From Fibrobacter succinogenes (GTDB lineage Bacteria > Fibrobacterota > Fibrobacteria > Fibrobacterales > Fibrobacteraceae): DNA of 64,000 bases. Below the pieces are notes generated by a model that did not search any database, was not told where the DNA came from, and saw only the letters and a list, made by a program, of their open reading frames with translations. The translations under genes were made by a program, and so were the position numbers. Of the stretch, positions 1 through 8,184 are shown in pieces. Location of the stretch: the NCBI GenBank assembly GCA_902756345.1, contig CACVQR010000004.1:248001-312000 (forward strand), read 5' to 3'. Each line of letters starts with the position of its first letter. Position 1 is the first letter of the stretch.

Positions 1-322
1 GTTCCACAGCCGAGGAATGTGGCGGTTCCATGCCCGAAGAAGCACCCGGATTGACTTCAAGCGCCGACGATTCCGGAGTATCCGCTGTAGAAGAACTCAG
101 GTAAGCAAGCGTATCCCCGCCTTGGGGCGGATAAACTAAGACCTCAGGCGGAGGCATATGAATGGTATCATAAATCGTATCGCGAACAGTTACTGCAGAT
201 GAATCGCGTTCATTATCTATGACTTCGTAGTCATATTCCGCAGCATTGTTAGATCCGTTATCGCAACCATTCACGACAAGTGCAAATAGCGTCGCAAAAG
301 AGACTAGACCAAATTTTCCCAT
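1..322 (-). CDS. Lipoprotein, 3' part outside window
   Basis: The reading frame runs off the left edge, so only about the first 107 residues are seen. The N-terminus has a short hydrophobic segment ending in the lipobox-like VVNGC (Cys20 from the start at 322), followed by an acidic and then Pro/Ser/Thr-rich stretch with a DTIYDTIHMPPP run. This indicates an exported lipoprotein with a long disordered linker after the anchor. A second in-frame ATG at 334 would add four residues. No domain can be recognised in the visible part, so the function is unknown. Confidence 0.7.
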   Translation of the reverse strand, partial: MGKFGLVSFATLFALVVNGCDNGSNNAAEYDYEVIDNERDSSAVTVRDTIYDTIHMPPPEVLVYPPQGGDTLAYLSSSTADTPESSALEVNPGASSGMEPPHSSAVE

Positions 323-425
323 TCGAATTCCCATGCCCCTAATCTATACAAAACACCCCGAAAAATCAACAAACGAATTCTTTACACTAGGCCTTGCGCG
401 GCAAAAAACAGCCCCACAATACAGC

Positions 426-452
426 AAAAGGCCCCGTCAAAGCGGAGCCTTT
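426..452 (-). terminator. Intrinsic terminator after the 494-1360 lipoprotein gene
   Basis: On the minus strand an AAAGGCTCCG arm and a CGGGGCCTTTT arm pair across a short loop. It lies 40 bases past the stop of the lipoprotein gene and before the next minus-strand start. Confidence 0.7.
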
Positions 453-493
453 CGCTAAATTCAACAGACAGGGCTAAGCCCTATGCCGTAAAA

Positions 494-1360
494 TTACTTG
501 ACCTGGAAGTAGTAGGTCTGCAGGGTCTTGCCATCCTGGGCGAGCTGAAGAATCTGCTTGCCAGACGGAAGAGTGCCCGTCACCTGGAACAGGTTTTCGG
601 CCTTGTATTCCACATTCAGAGTCGTGCCCTTGGACTTGTCTACAAAGAGACCTGTCTTTTCGTCGGCGCCGAAGCCCTGGCAGTCGGAATGGTCAGCCAC
701 CTTGCCTTCCACAGCCGGGTAGGTGGTCGCAACCAGCGGAGAGGTCACGGAGCTTGCATTCACGTAGAACACGTTGAGTGCAGCGTCCACGGCCAACGGA
801 GCCGGGAGGCTAGAAACCTTGGCTGCGCCCTTATCGGCCTTCTTCTTTTTCTTCTTGTCAGCCTTCTTGCCCGGAACCTTGGCGGCATCGGTAGCAATCG
901 GCATGGTCAAACGGTAACCGGCAACGGATTCGCTGCAGCTTGTAGAATAGACAACCCACTGGTTATCAATCTTTTCAGGACCTTCGGTCGTACCGCTCTT
1001 GTAGAGACCCGGCTTGATCTGGTCGCTGTATTCGTACAGAGTCACAGAGAGGTTCGGGTTCTTTTCGTCGGTAGCAATCTTCTGCTGGCCGAGAATGTAC
1101 TTGGAACGACGGGCCTTGATCAGATATTCGCCAACGGGAACCTTTTCAAACTTGAACTTACCCTGCTGAAGGTCGCCCTTGTAGGGGTACTTCGGGTTCT
1201 GCGTACCGAAGATGGTTGAATCCATCCAAACGGTCGGCATTTCAATAGCCTTGCCAGTAAACGGATCGAGGACGACACCTTCGATAGTGCCAGTCTTCTG
1301 GCAACCGGTCATAGCCATAGCCACGAGAGCGGCTGCACCAATAAAGAGTTGCTTTTTCAT
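494..1360 (-). CDS. Lipoprotein with carboxypeptidase-regulatory-like domain
   Basis: The 288-residue product begins with a lipoprotein signal peptide ending in AMTGC (Cys20). Residues about 25-90 (TIEGVVLDPFTGKAIEMP through KFEKVPVGEYLIKARR) have the pattern of a carboxypeptidase-regulatory-like beta-sandwich, common in envelope proteins of this phylum. A strongly basic block (KKADKKKKKKADKGAAK, about residues 160-176) separates it from a C-terminal part that I do not recognise. AAAGGA lies a few bases before the ATG. A terminator follows at 426-452, so it is probably monocistronic. Envelope location is a solid inference from the lipobox; the role is unknown. Confidence 0.85.
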   Translation of the reverse strand: MKKQLFIGAAALVAMAMTGCQKTGTIEGVVLDPFTGKAIEMPTVWMDSTIFGTQNPKYPYKGDLQQGKFKFEKVPVGEYLIKARRSKYILGQQKIATDEKNPNLSVTLYEYSDQIKPGLYKSGTTEGPEKIDNQWVVYSTSCSESVAGYRLTMPIATDAAKVPGKKADKKKKKKADKGAAKVSSLPAPLAVDAALNVFYVNASSVTSPLVATTYPAVEGKVADHSDCQGFGADEKTGLFVDKSKGTTLNVEYKAENLFQVTGTLPSGKQILQLAQDGKTLQTYYFQVK

Positions 1361-1378
1361 TTGAATCCTTTTTTTAAT

Positions 1379-1404
1379 AAAAGGGCCCCCTTACGCAGGG
1401 AGCC
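1379..1404 (-). terminator. Intrinsic terminator of the L31 gene
   Basis: On the minus strand GGCTCCCT and AGGGGGCC pair across a five-base loop and are followed by CTTTTATT. It lies 16 bases past the stop of the L31 gene. Confidence 0.75.
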
Positions 1405-1420
1405 ATTCATTTATCTGTAA

Positions 1421-1723
1421 TTATTCGGCGTCTTCAGCCTTGGCGGGAGCAGCCTTGCGGGTCTTACGCTTTGCACCAGTGATGTTGCCAGCGAAACGCT
1501 TGTTGAAGCGGTCGATACGGCCAGCCGTATCCACGCGATGCTGCTTGCCCGTCCAGAACGGATGGGTATCAGCCGTAATTTCCAAGGAAATTACGCTATA
1601 TTCAACACCATCGATAGTCTTCTTTTCGGCGGAAGACTTCGTGGAGCGGGTGATGTATTCTTTACCCGTATTCGCATCGACGAACACGACCGGTTGATAG
1701 TTAGGGTGGATACCTTCTTTCAT
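1421..1723 (-). CDS. rpmE2: 50S ribosomal protein L31 type B
   Basis: The 100-residue product starts MKEGIHPNYQPVVFVDANTG and has the L31 signature ITADTHPFWTGKQ followed by DTAGRIDRFNKRF. The CxxC zinc-binding cysteines of type A L31 are absent, so this is the zinc-independent type B paralogue. The C-terminal tail is basic and then acidic (RKTRKAAPAKAEDAE). The frame is open further upstream, but the start at 1723 is supported by an AGGAAG ribosome-binding site and by family length. In many bacteria type B L31 is expressed under zinc limitation; no Zur operator could be identified here. A divergent lipoprotein gene begins at 1815. Confidence 0.95.
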   Translation of the reverse strand: MKEGIHPNYQPVVFVDANTGKEYITRSTKSSAEKKTIDGVEYSVISLEITADTHPFWTGKQHRVDTAGRIDRFNKRFAGNITGAKRKTRKAAPAKAEDAE

Positions 1724-1814
1724 TTTTAAACTTCCTATGAAGTAGTTAGATTTTGAGAGCCTAAATTTAGAAGAATTTCGCCATTTTGGCAAGGGAAATA
1801 GTATTTTTGGGAAC

Positions 1815-2411
1815 ATGAATAGAATTTCTGTGGCATTTTTTACAATTATCCCTTCGCTTTTTATGGCCTGCGGGAACGAACCTCCCGTGGCAAAAATCAT
1901 CGTAACCGACCAAAAAATGCCCCTTACCGAGTGGCCCGACAGCGCCTACGTTGCAGGACTAGATTCTATTCTCGCCCTGGAGCCTATCAAGAAGAACGCC
2001 GAAACCGAAGCGAACATCAACATGAACGTTTTCGAGGCGCCCGTCTTCAAACTGCCGGGGTCGGTCACCGGCAAAAAAGAGGCTTCCGCGAAGGCGAACC
2101 ACGCAGGGAAGTCGGCGGGAACAAAACAAGCGAACGCAGCAAAGCCGGCCGACAACAGCGCCGAAGCGTTTGCCGACAAATTCGCGACAGCGCTTTCCAA
2201 GTTGCAGTCCGACCCCTCTAACGCAAGCCTGTACAAGACCGTCACCGCAAACGAAGGCGACGACCTGTTCAAGCTGTTAAAGCGTACCTACGGCGCCGGA
2301 GTCCAGGGGCTCCCCCGTTTCTACGTTCTCTCGGCCCTACAATCAGTAAACGCCGGCGTCATGCTAGAGCACTTGAACGCCGGCGATAAAGTCCGAGTAC
2401 CTAGATTATAA
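1815..2411 (+). CDS. Lipoprotein with C-terminal LysM-like region
   Basis: The 198-residue protein starts with a signal peptide ending LFMAC (Cys19). It continues with a low-complexity Ala/Lys-rich middle (about residues 90-120) and ends in a region containing ANEGDDLFKLLKRTYG and LNAGDKVRVPRL. That region has the GD-L and GDxVxVP landmarks of a LysM fold, which would suit peptidoglycan contact. The LysM assignment is tentative because the motif is imperfect. The gene faces hisB tail to tail, with an inverted word repeat between the stops. A TTTTTGGGAACA stretch immediately precedes the ATG, and no clear Shine-Dalgarno is seen. Confidence 0.75.
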   Translation: MNRISVAFFTIIPSLFMACGNEPPVAKIIVTDQKMPLTEWPDSAYVAGLDSILALEPIKKNAETEANINMNVFEAPVFKLPGSVTGKKEASAKANHAGKSAGTKQANAAKPADNSAEAFADKFATALSKLQSDPSNASLYKTVTANEGDDLFKLLKRTYGAGVQGLPRFYVLSALQSVNAGVMLEHLNAGDKVRVPRL

Positions 2412-2496
2412 ATTCAGATTTCAGAGTTCGGAATTCGGGAAAAATAAAAGTTACGCACCAGTTTCCAATTCCGAAATCCGAATTTCTAATTCCGAA
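2412..2496. repeat. Inverted degenerate word repeat (family C, ATTCAGATTTCGGAATT type)
   Basis: Between the converging stops, a left block built from AATTCAGATTTCAG and TTCGGAATTC faces a right block built from AATTCCGAAATCCGAATT. Together they form an imperfect long inverted repeat around an AT-rich centre. The same words recur at 47919-47979 and 54987-55010. It may act as a bidirectional terminator, but the symmetry is not a clean GC stem with a T-run. Confidence 0.7.
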
Positions 2497-3084
2497 TTAC
2501 AACACGCCCTTGCTGCTGGGGATACCTTTCACATTCCTGCTCGGGGCAATCGCCATCGCCACAGCGCGGGCAAAAGCCTTGAAGATCGACTCAAGGCAAT
2601 GATGGTTGTCGTTGCCGTAGAACAGTTCCACATGCAGGTTCATGCGGGCATTTTCGCACAGACTCTTGAAGAAATGTTCAAACATGCTAGCTTCGATACC
2701 GCCAGCCATGGCAGCCGGGAGCTTCACGTTCCACACAAAACCAATGCGGTTGCTAAAGTCAATGCACACGCGGCTCAAAGCCTCGTCCATCGGGACAAAG
2801 TAGAATCCATAGCGTTCGATTCCCTTCTTGTCGCCAAGGCATTCCACCAAGGCCTGACCAAGCACAATCGCAATGTCTTCCATGCTATGGTGCATATCGA
2901 CATGGACATCACCATTGCAAGTCAAATCCAGATGGATTCCTCCATGGATTTGGAACAAATTAAGCATGTGATCCAAGAAGCCGTTTCCGGAATTGATAGA
3001 ACCCGGAGTGGAATCATCCAAGTTGAGCGACAAGGCGATATCTGTTTCGCCGGTCTTTCGTGTGAGAGACGTGCTACGCATCAT
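2497..3084 (-). CDS. hisB: Imidazoleglycerol-phosphate dehydratase
   Basis: This enzyme of histidine synthesis dehydrates imidazoleglycerol phosphate to imidazoleacetol phosphate in the cytoplasm. The 195-residue protein has the usual monofunctional HisB length. It carries the metal-binding landmarks GNGFLDHMLNLF, HHSMEDIAI and DNHHCLESIFKAF in order, with no N-terminal phosphatase domain. Two tandem ATGs occur, and GAGG upstream suits the first. It is the last gene of an lptD-maf-rodZ-like-hisB run and begins six bases after the RodZ-like stop. hisF lies far away at 32.2 kb, so his genes are scattered here. Confidence 0.97.
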   Translation of the reverse strand: MMRSTSLTRKTGETDIALSLNLDDSTPGSINSGNGFLDHMLNLFQIHGGIHLDLTCNGDVHVDMHHSMEDIAIVLGQALVECLGDKKGIERYGFYFVPMDEALSRVCIDFSNRIGFVWNVKLPAAMAGGIEASMFEHFFKSLCENARMNLHVELFYGNDNHHCLESIFKAFARAVAMAIAPSRNVKGIPSSKGVL

Positions 3085-3090
3085 AGTCCT

Positions 3091-4083
3091 CTACTTTTTA
3101 ACAATCACGCCACCATACACGCGGAAACGCGTCACGCGGCCAAACTTCATTTCAGGAAGCGGAGTTTCGACACCGTTCAAAAGCATCTTGGCGATAGCCG
3201 TCGGATCGCCGATGGTTACGCACAAAGTATCGTTCGTGTTGTAAACCATGCGAACACCGGCCCTAGAAATATTTGCTTCCTTCAAGAAGGAATCCGCATC
3301 TTCGCGACGCTTGAGGCCCACCCAAGAAAGGGATTCGCCAGAACCAATCAACACGAAGTTCGTCTTGCTGGTCTTGGGAGAAGTCGGAACAGCAGCCTTT
3401 GCAGTATCCTTCTTGGAGTCAGACGAAATGAAAATTGTTGCAGATGCCGGCAGGTCCGATTTCTTGATGGCAGAATCCACCACAGCCTGGCTCACCGTCG
3501 TATTGGCAGCGGCCTGCTTTGCAGAATCCTTAGCGACAGAATCAGCAGCCATGGAATCAGCCGGGACAGCCTCGGCACCATCCGGAATTTCCTGGGTCAT
3601 GGAATCTTCGACTGCCACCGGGAGCTTTTCAGCGGGCTGCTGTTCGCTAGACTGCTGGGCCAGGGATTCCAAATCCAAGAAATGGGAAGCGACTAGGAAT
3701 GCCAGTACGAGAAGTACAAGCACCACGGGAACAGCCATACTCTTTTTCTTGATTTCGCCCTCTTTGAGGGGAGCAAGCTTGCGGCCAGCCGACACATCAT
3801 TAAAATCCGTTTCGACCGGAGCACCGCTTTCGGCATTGTAGGCCTTGAGTACCTGGTCGGCATTCAAATTCAAAACATGAGAAATAGAACGTAAATAACC
3901 ACGCACGTAAGCGGCCACCGGGAACGTTCTCCACTCGCCAGCTTCAATCGCCTTAATATAAGAGACTCCAAGCTTAATTGAATCAGCAAGTTCCTCCACC
4001 GTCATCTTGCGGCTTTCACGAACTCTTGCAATATACTGACCCACTTTCTCTTCGGGTCGCATTTCTTCTGCTGGAATAGACAT
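3091..4083 (-). CDS. RodZ-like helix-turn-helix membrane protein
   Basis: The 330-residue protein has an N-terminal cytoplasmic helix-turn-helix of the RodZ type (about residues 12-82, VGQYIARVRESRKMTVEELA). A linker, one membrane helix (about 116-136, VPVVLVLLVLAFLVASHFL), a long acidic Ala/Ser/Asp-rich periplasmic stretch and a C-terminal beta-rich region follow. RodZ links MreB filaments to the elongasome, so a role in cell shape is the likely one. The start at 4083 overlaps the maf stop as TAATG, implying translational coupling; upstream in-frame codons would extend into maf and are rejected. Confidence 0.85.
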   Translation of the reverse strand: MSIPAEEMRPEEKVGQYIARVRESRKMTVEELADSIKLGVSYIKAIEAGEWRTFPVAAYVRGYLRSISHVLNLNADQVLKAYNAESGAPVETDFNDVSAGRKLAPLKEGEIKKKSMAVPVVLVLLVLAFLVASHFLDLESLAQQSSEQQPAEKLPVAVEDSMTQEIPDGAEAVPADSMAADSVAKDSAKQAAANTTVSQAVVDSAIKKSDLPASATIFISSDSKKDTAKAAVPTSPKTSKTNFVLIGSGESLSWVGLKRREDADSFLKEANISRAGVRMVYNTNDTLCVTIGDPTAIAKMLLNGVETPLPEMKFGRVTRFRVYGGVIVKK

Positions 4084-4649
4084 TATACCTCTACCTTCAT
4101 ATCGACCAACATCTCGAGCATCCGTGCTACAGGCAAACCCACCACGTTGTAGTAGCACCCCCGGATTTCCTTGATAAGCCTTGCGCCACCGGTCTGAATC
4201 CCATAAGCACCAGCCTTATCCATCGGGTCCCTAGAATTTACATATTTTTCGAGCTCTTGTTTGGAGCAGTTTCTAAAAACAACCTCTGTTTCCTCGCATT
4301 CCGCTTTAATAATTTGTCCGCCATGGGCAATGGCCACGCCGGTTATTACTTTGTGCGATCTGCCATTCAGCTTTGTAAGCATTTCCAAAGCTTCCGCCTC
4401 GGAATGGGGTTTGCCCAAAGGCTTACCGTCCAGGAACACCAACGTGTCAAAGCCAAGCACGATTTCGGAGGGCATCTTGCGCGAAACGGCAAGTGCCTTT
4501 ATGGAGGCATTTTCTTTCGGAAAATCCAGCGGATTCGTCGACGTCGGCTTTTCTTCTTCGTTCGAAACCACTACTTCAAAATTCACACCGATTAGCTGCA
4601 GAATTTCTTTGCGCCTCGGCGACCCACTCGCAAGAATTACTTTAGTCAT
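4083..4649 (-). CDS. maf: Maf-family nucleotide pyrophosphatase
   Basis: Maf proteins hydrolyse non-canonical or modified nucleoside triphosphates to monophosphates. The 188-residue product starts MTKVILASGSPRRKEIL, the diagnostic N-terminal phosphate-binding motif. It continues with GFDTLVFLDGKPLGKP, TGVAIAHGG and DKAGAYGIQ, the family motifs in order. The start at 4649 is preceded by GAGGG; a longer reading of seven residues has no better signal. The gene is coupled to the downstream RodZ-like gene by a TAATG overlap, and separated from lptD by a 51-base spacer of repeated words. Confidence 0.95.
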   Translation of the reverse strand: MTKVILASGSPRRKEILQLIGVNFEVVVSNEEEKPTSTNPLDFPKENASIKALAVSRKMPSEIVLGFDTLVFLDGKPLGKPHSEAEALEMLTKLNGRSHKVITGVAIAHGGQIIKAECEETEVVFRNCSKQELEKYVNSRDPMDKAGAYGIQTGGARLIKEIRGCYYNVVGLPVARMLEMLVDMKVEV

Positions 4650-4700
4650 CGTAAATCCCTCATCCCTCACTGCTCATTACACACTTCACACTACACATTG
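4650..4700. repeat. Degenerate word repeat (family A, TGTGTARTGTGAA type)
   Basis: In the direction of transcription (minus strand) this spacer reads as a string of AATGTGTAGTGTGAAG, TGTGTAATGAG and AGTGAGGGATGAGGG words. It is built of the same short units as the spacers at 16545-16640, 43287-43334 and 53001-53067. The last GAGGG unit doubles as the ribosome-binding site of maf. Confidence 0.65.
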
Positions 4701-7166
4701 TTAATTCGTTTCCGTGCTACCCGCATTGAGCTTGATATCCGGCAAATCTCTCACGTAAATCGAGAAACTCCAGCCCGCGGCAGGCCCTGTAGGAGTCCAG
4801 CTAAAGTCAAGCTGCCAGCAGTGCAACACGCGGTTAAATGTAAAGCTATGCGTCACAAATCGTCCTTCGTTATAGTTATAACGGGTGCTGTAAGTCATTT
4901 CCCAGTTCTTGGTGGGTTGCAGACTTGCACTAATGCCGGTTGAATGCGTCACGCGGTCCTGAAACAAGTCGCGCGCCACGCGAGTGCTGCTAAAGCTGTA
5001 GCTATAGTCAAAGCCAAAGGTCCACTTGAGCATTTCATACTTGCCCAGCTGCGACGGCAAACCGCCATTGAATTCACCGCTCCAGCTAAAGCGCTTCGAA
5101 AAATCGTAACCCCAGTAAATGAGTTCCGGCATCTGCACCTTGTTCGGGTCTTCGGTAAACTTGTGGTACACGCTATGGCGGGTATTGATCGTGAACAGGT
5201 AATCCGGCAAAATCTGGAAACCGAACGAAGAAGTAATGTCCGAGAACTGCAGCGAATCGGCGGCAAAGTTATACGAAACGCTGTGGCGAGTCGTAAGCAA
5301 GCGACGTGTGCCGTACTGGTCTTCCACCGCCTTTGCCGTATCGCCCTTCGTGGTATCGGCCGCATGGCCCACCACCTTCAGGTACTTGATATCAAAGTCG
5401 TTGTTGAGTCCAAAACCAACAGTCTTCTGTTCAATCTGGTACGGAGTCTGGCCCAATAGCGGATGCGGAGCGAACTTTTTCACTGTATCAATTTCCGGTG
5501 CATACGTATACGACACACTCGGCGATAGCACATGCCTTGCGCCTGTAAAGCGACCAATCTCGGGAACCCAGATACCGTAAAGTTTCGTATCGGCCGTAAT
5601 GCTGTAATTGTGGTTGTAGGCCACCTGACCATATTCATCATGTTCGGGATCAAGGCTCATGTAGCGCTTGCGGTACTTCAGGGAATCTTCGGGATTAATC
5701 CAACCCGTTCCAGTCCAGTAGCCCGTAAAGGTCGCGCGAGGCGTGATGTTGATGACATCGAACAGCGTGCCCGAGTAATCCATGGAATACGTACCCGTAT
5801 AGCCCACATATTCTGCGGTCGTGTCTACGGCATTGACCGTATCGCGCGCACGCTTGGTGTAATAGTTGAAGCGGTTGTTAAAGTTGTAGTTGAACTTTTC
5901 AAGATAGCTTATGAACGAACCGTCTTCGTACGCTTCCTCGTCTTCATCGAGTTCAAAGGTAAAGAGCTGGCCACTCATGCGGTACTGGATATCCGGAATT
6001 TCGCGCTCCATCATGTCCGTCACCAAGTTGTGGTTCTGGCGGGCCTTCACGGTAAGGCTCTTGTTCGTTCCGAAGCGGCCCGAGTAAGTCAACTGCGCAT
6101 TTGCTTGCTGGTTCAAGATCGTTTCTGCATCGAGCGCCTTATCCTTACGAATGCTCTGGCTACTGACGAACGAGCCCGAACCACTCAAAGTCTGCTTGCC
6201 GTCGGGAGTCAAGTTCTGGTTGTGCGTAAAGCGAATATCGTAGCCGCTGTTCGCCATATCGAATTCTTCGAGGTACGACGTATAAGACACGTTTCCGTCG
6301 AGCACGTAACGTTTCTTGTATCGCACTTCGCCCGTCAGAGTCGAGCGTTCGAACCTAGCCTCGTCACCTTCGATAATGTCGCCCTTGACCGTTGCATCCC
6401 AGTAATCGTTTGCCGCGTAATAGAAACCGAGATTACTCATGTAGTAACCCTGTTTCTGGTCACCGCCGAACTTCGGAGTCAAAAGGCCCGACTTACGTCC
6501 ACTCTTCAAGGGGGCAACAATCATCGGGAGCACTGCCACCGGCACATCGGCAATGTTCAGTACCACGGGGCGCGCGGTAATCGTCTCCTTGGGCTTTACC
6601 ACCATGCGCCGTCCGTAGAAATAGAAGTGCTGGTGAGTGGAATCGTTACAAGTACTGAAGTCGCCACGCGCAATCTGAATTCGTTGGTCAGGGAGCCTTC
6701 GGACTTCCATGCCGTTCAGTTGCTGGTTATCTTGATATGTCGTTGCGTAATAGATTTCACCGATACGGCTTTTCATGTTGTACTTGAGCCGCATACCCGA
6801 AAGCGATGGATTCTTGGTTTCGCGCAGCACCGGATCGCCCGTCGCCGCCAGGATGCTGTTTTCCTGATCAAACAAAATCGTATCGGCATCCAGAGTTGCC
6901 GAACGATACTTGAGCTGGGCACTGTTATTCAGGTTAAAGGTCGATTTATCGACATCGTAAACCAAGTCCACGGCGCGGTATTCAATGGTATCTACACCGG
7001 TCGTGTCGTTCATCCAGTCGACCTCTGTCGTATCCTCTTCTTCCTGAACACGCTCTTCGAGTTCAAAGCGAGTCATCTCCTGGCCGAAGGCGGCCGGAGT
7101 GGCGATGGCAAAAATCCATAATGCCAAAAAAGCCCACAGAATACGATGGGTTCTAGATAAAATCAC
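4701..7166 (-). CDS. lptD: LPS-assembly outer membrane protein LptD
   Basis: The 821-residue protein has a signal peptide (cleavage near PAAFGQ). An N-terminal OstA-like region follows (about residues 65-200: DVDKSTFNLNNSAQLKYRSA, MRLKYNMKSRIGEIYYA, then VVKPKETITARPVVLNIADVPV). It then reaches PMIVAPLKSGRKSGLLTP, a strong LptD landmark at the plug/barrel boundary. The rest alternates short polar and aromatic strands, as in an LptD-type barrel. It would insert LPS at the outer membrane surface. The few cysteines visible do not show the proteobacterial disulfide pattern. It heads the run to maf, the RodZ-like gene and hisB. A terminator of the upstream gene lies at 7183-7214. Confidence 0.9.
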   Translation of the reverse strand: MILSRTHRILWAFLALWIFAIATPAAFGQEMTRFELEERVQEEEDTTEVDWMNDTTGVDTIEYRAVDLVYDVDKSTFNLNNSAQLKYRSATLDADTILFDQENSILAATGDPVLRETKNPSLSGMRLKYNMKSRIGEIYYATTYQDNQQLNGMEVRRLPDQRIQIARGDFSTCNDSTHQHFYFYGRRMVVKPKETITARPVVLNIADVPVAVLPMIVAPLKSGRKSGLLTPKFGGDQKQGYYMSNLGFYYAANDYWDATVKGDIIEGDEARFERSTLTGEVRYKKRYVLDGNVSYTSYLEEFDMANSGYDIRFTHNQNLTPDGKQTLSGSGSFVSSQSIRKDKALDAETILNQQANAQLTYSGRFGTNKSLTVKARQNHNLVTDMMEREIPDIQYRMSGQLFTFELDEDEEAYEDGSFISYLEKFNYNFNNRFNYYTKRARDTVNAVDTTAEYVGYTGTYSMDYSGTLFDVINITPRATFTGYWTGTGWINPEDSLKYRKRYMSLDPEHDEYGQVAYNHNYSITADTKLYGIWVPEIGRFTGARHVLSPSVSYTYAPEIDTVKKFAPHPLLGQTPYQIEQKTVGFGLNNDFDIKYLKVVGHAADTTKGDTAKAVEDQYGTRRLLTTRHSVSYNFAADSLQFSDITSSFGFQILPDYLFTINTRHSVYHKFTEDPNKVQMPELIYWGYDFSKRFSWSGEFNGGLPSQLGKYEMLKWTFGFDYSYSFSSTRVARDLFQDRVTHSTGISASLQPTKNWEMTYSTRYNYNEGRFVTHSFTFNRVLHCWQLDFSWTPTGPAAGWSFSIYVRDLPDIKLNAGSTETN

Positions 7167-7182
7167 GTTGGCGATAATTTAG

Positions 7183-7214
7183 AAAAATCCCCCGTCAGAA
7201 AACGGAGGATTTTC
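7183..7214 (-). terminator. Intrinsic terminator of the PDZ-protein gene
   Basis: On the minus strand AAATCCTCCGT and ACGGGGGATTT pair across a six-base loop, followed by TTTCTAAAT. It separates the PDZ gene from lptD, which must therefore have its own promoter in 7167-7182 or receive read-through. Confidence 0.8.
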
Positions 7215-7240
7215 AAAGAGTTTCGTCGAAAGAATCGCGA

Positions 7241-8053
7241 TTACTTCAGCACGGCGTTCTTGCCGGACACAGAACCGTTGTGGTCAATACGAACAAGATA
7301 ACGACCGCTCGGAACGTTTTCGCCATTCCAGCGAAGCGTGTTAAAGCCCGGCTGAGCATTGTCGGCACGGAGGGTTGCCACTTCGGCACCGTCAGAATTC
7401 AAGATCGTGACGATTGCAGTACCGACTGACTTGAGGTCAAAGCTAATGGCCTTGCGGCTAAAGCCCTTGAGCAAGGCGGAAGCTGGCTTCACATTGCCAT
7501 TCACCTTGGGAGCCGGAGCAAATTCATTTACGCGTTCCACATAAATGCCGTTCAGGTTCGTTGCGCGCACCTTGGCGTCAGAAGCAACCAGCGAGCCCTG
7601 TTGGAGCACGGCAACCAGCTGCTTGTTGTTGCTTTCGGTTGCACTCGCGTAGGTTTCAAGTTCCTGAGCGTTGAATTCAGCCTTGTTGTACCAGGATTCC
7701 ACCTTGGCGCTTTCCAGATCCTTCACGGTAATCTGGGCACGACGGATGGTTGCGGTATAAGTTTCGCCTTCGCTCACGTAGGTAATTTCGAGCGGTTTAT
7801 TCACCGTACCGCGGAGCATCGACTTAGAAGCTTCGATATCGTTACCCTTGAGGCTCACACCGTCAACAGCGGTAATCACGTCGCCCGCCTGGAGCTTGGT
7901 TTCGGCAGCGGGGGTACCCGGAATCACTTCGGCCACCTTCACGCCATCACGAATCTGGTAAATCGTCACACCGATACCGCCGAATTCTTCGTCGGCCATA
8001 ATCGGGGCTGCAAGCATAGCTGCAACAAGAGAAGCCTTGATAAACTTGTTCAT
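7241..8053 (-). CDS. Exported PDZ-domain protein with FlgD-like C-terminal domain
   Basis: The 270-residue product has a Sec signal peptide (cleavage near PIMADEE). A PDZ domain spans about residues 23-110 (GGIGVTIYQIRDGVKVAEV, GTPAAETKLQAGDVITAVDG). A charged middle follows, then a C-terminal beta domain (about 200-270) ending with LRWNGENVPSGRYLVRIDHNG and NAVLK. That tail resembles FlgD-Ig and type IX secretion C-terminal domains; Fibrobacter is reported to use type IX secretion, so surface delivery is plausible but inferred. No protease domain is present. AAGGAG precedes the ATG, and a TATATTTAG box lies at 8083-8089 (minus sense). Confidence 0.8.
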   Translation of the reverse strand: MNKFIKASLVAAMLAAPIMADEEFGGIGVTIYQIRDGVKVAEVIPGTPAAETKLQAGDVITAVDGVSLKGNDIEASKSMLRGTVNKPLEITYVSEGETYTATIRRAQITVKDLESAKVESWYNKAEFNAQELETYASATESNNKQLVAVLQQGSLVASDAKVRATNLNGIYVERVNEFAPAPKVNGNVKPASALLKGFSRKAISFDLKSVGTAIVTILNSDGAEVATLRADNAQPGFNTLRWNGENVPSGRYLVRIDHNGSVSGKNAVLK

Positions 8054-8184
8054 AGGAACTCCTTATAAATTCTATACGTTCTAAATATATAATTATTAAT
8101 CGTTTCGGCAACTCCAATTGACTAGATTATTCAAAAATCAGCCCCATTGGAGCCAAATGTCGAAAAAAAACGCTGAAAAAGCCC

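Noticed and set aside
5532-7121. A 529-codon open frame on the plus strand opposite lptD
   Set aside because: It is fully antisense to lptD, is rich in His/Arg/Val without any domain pattern, and results from the codon bias of lptD. No start signal is present.
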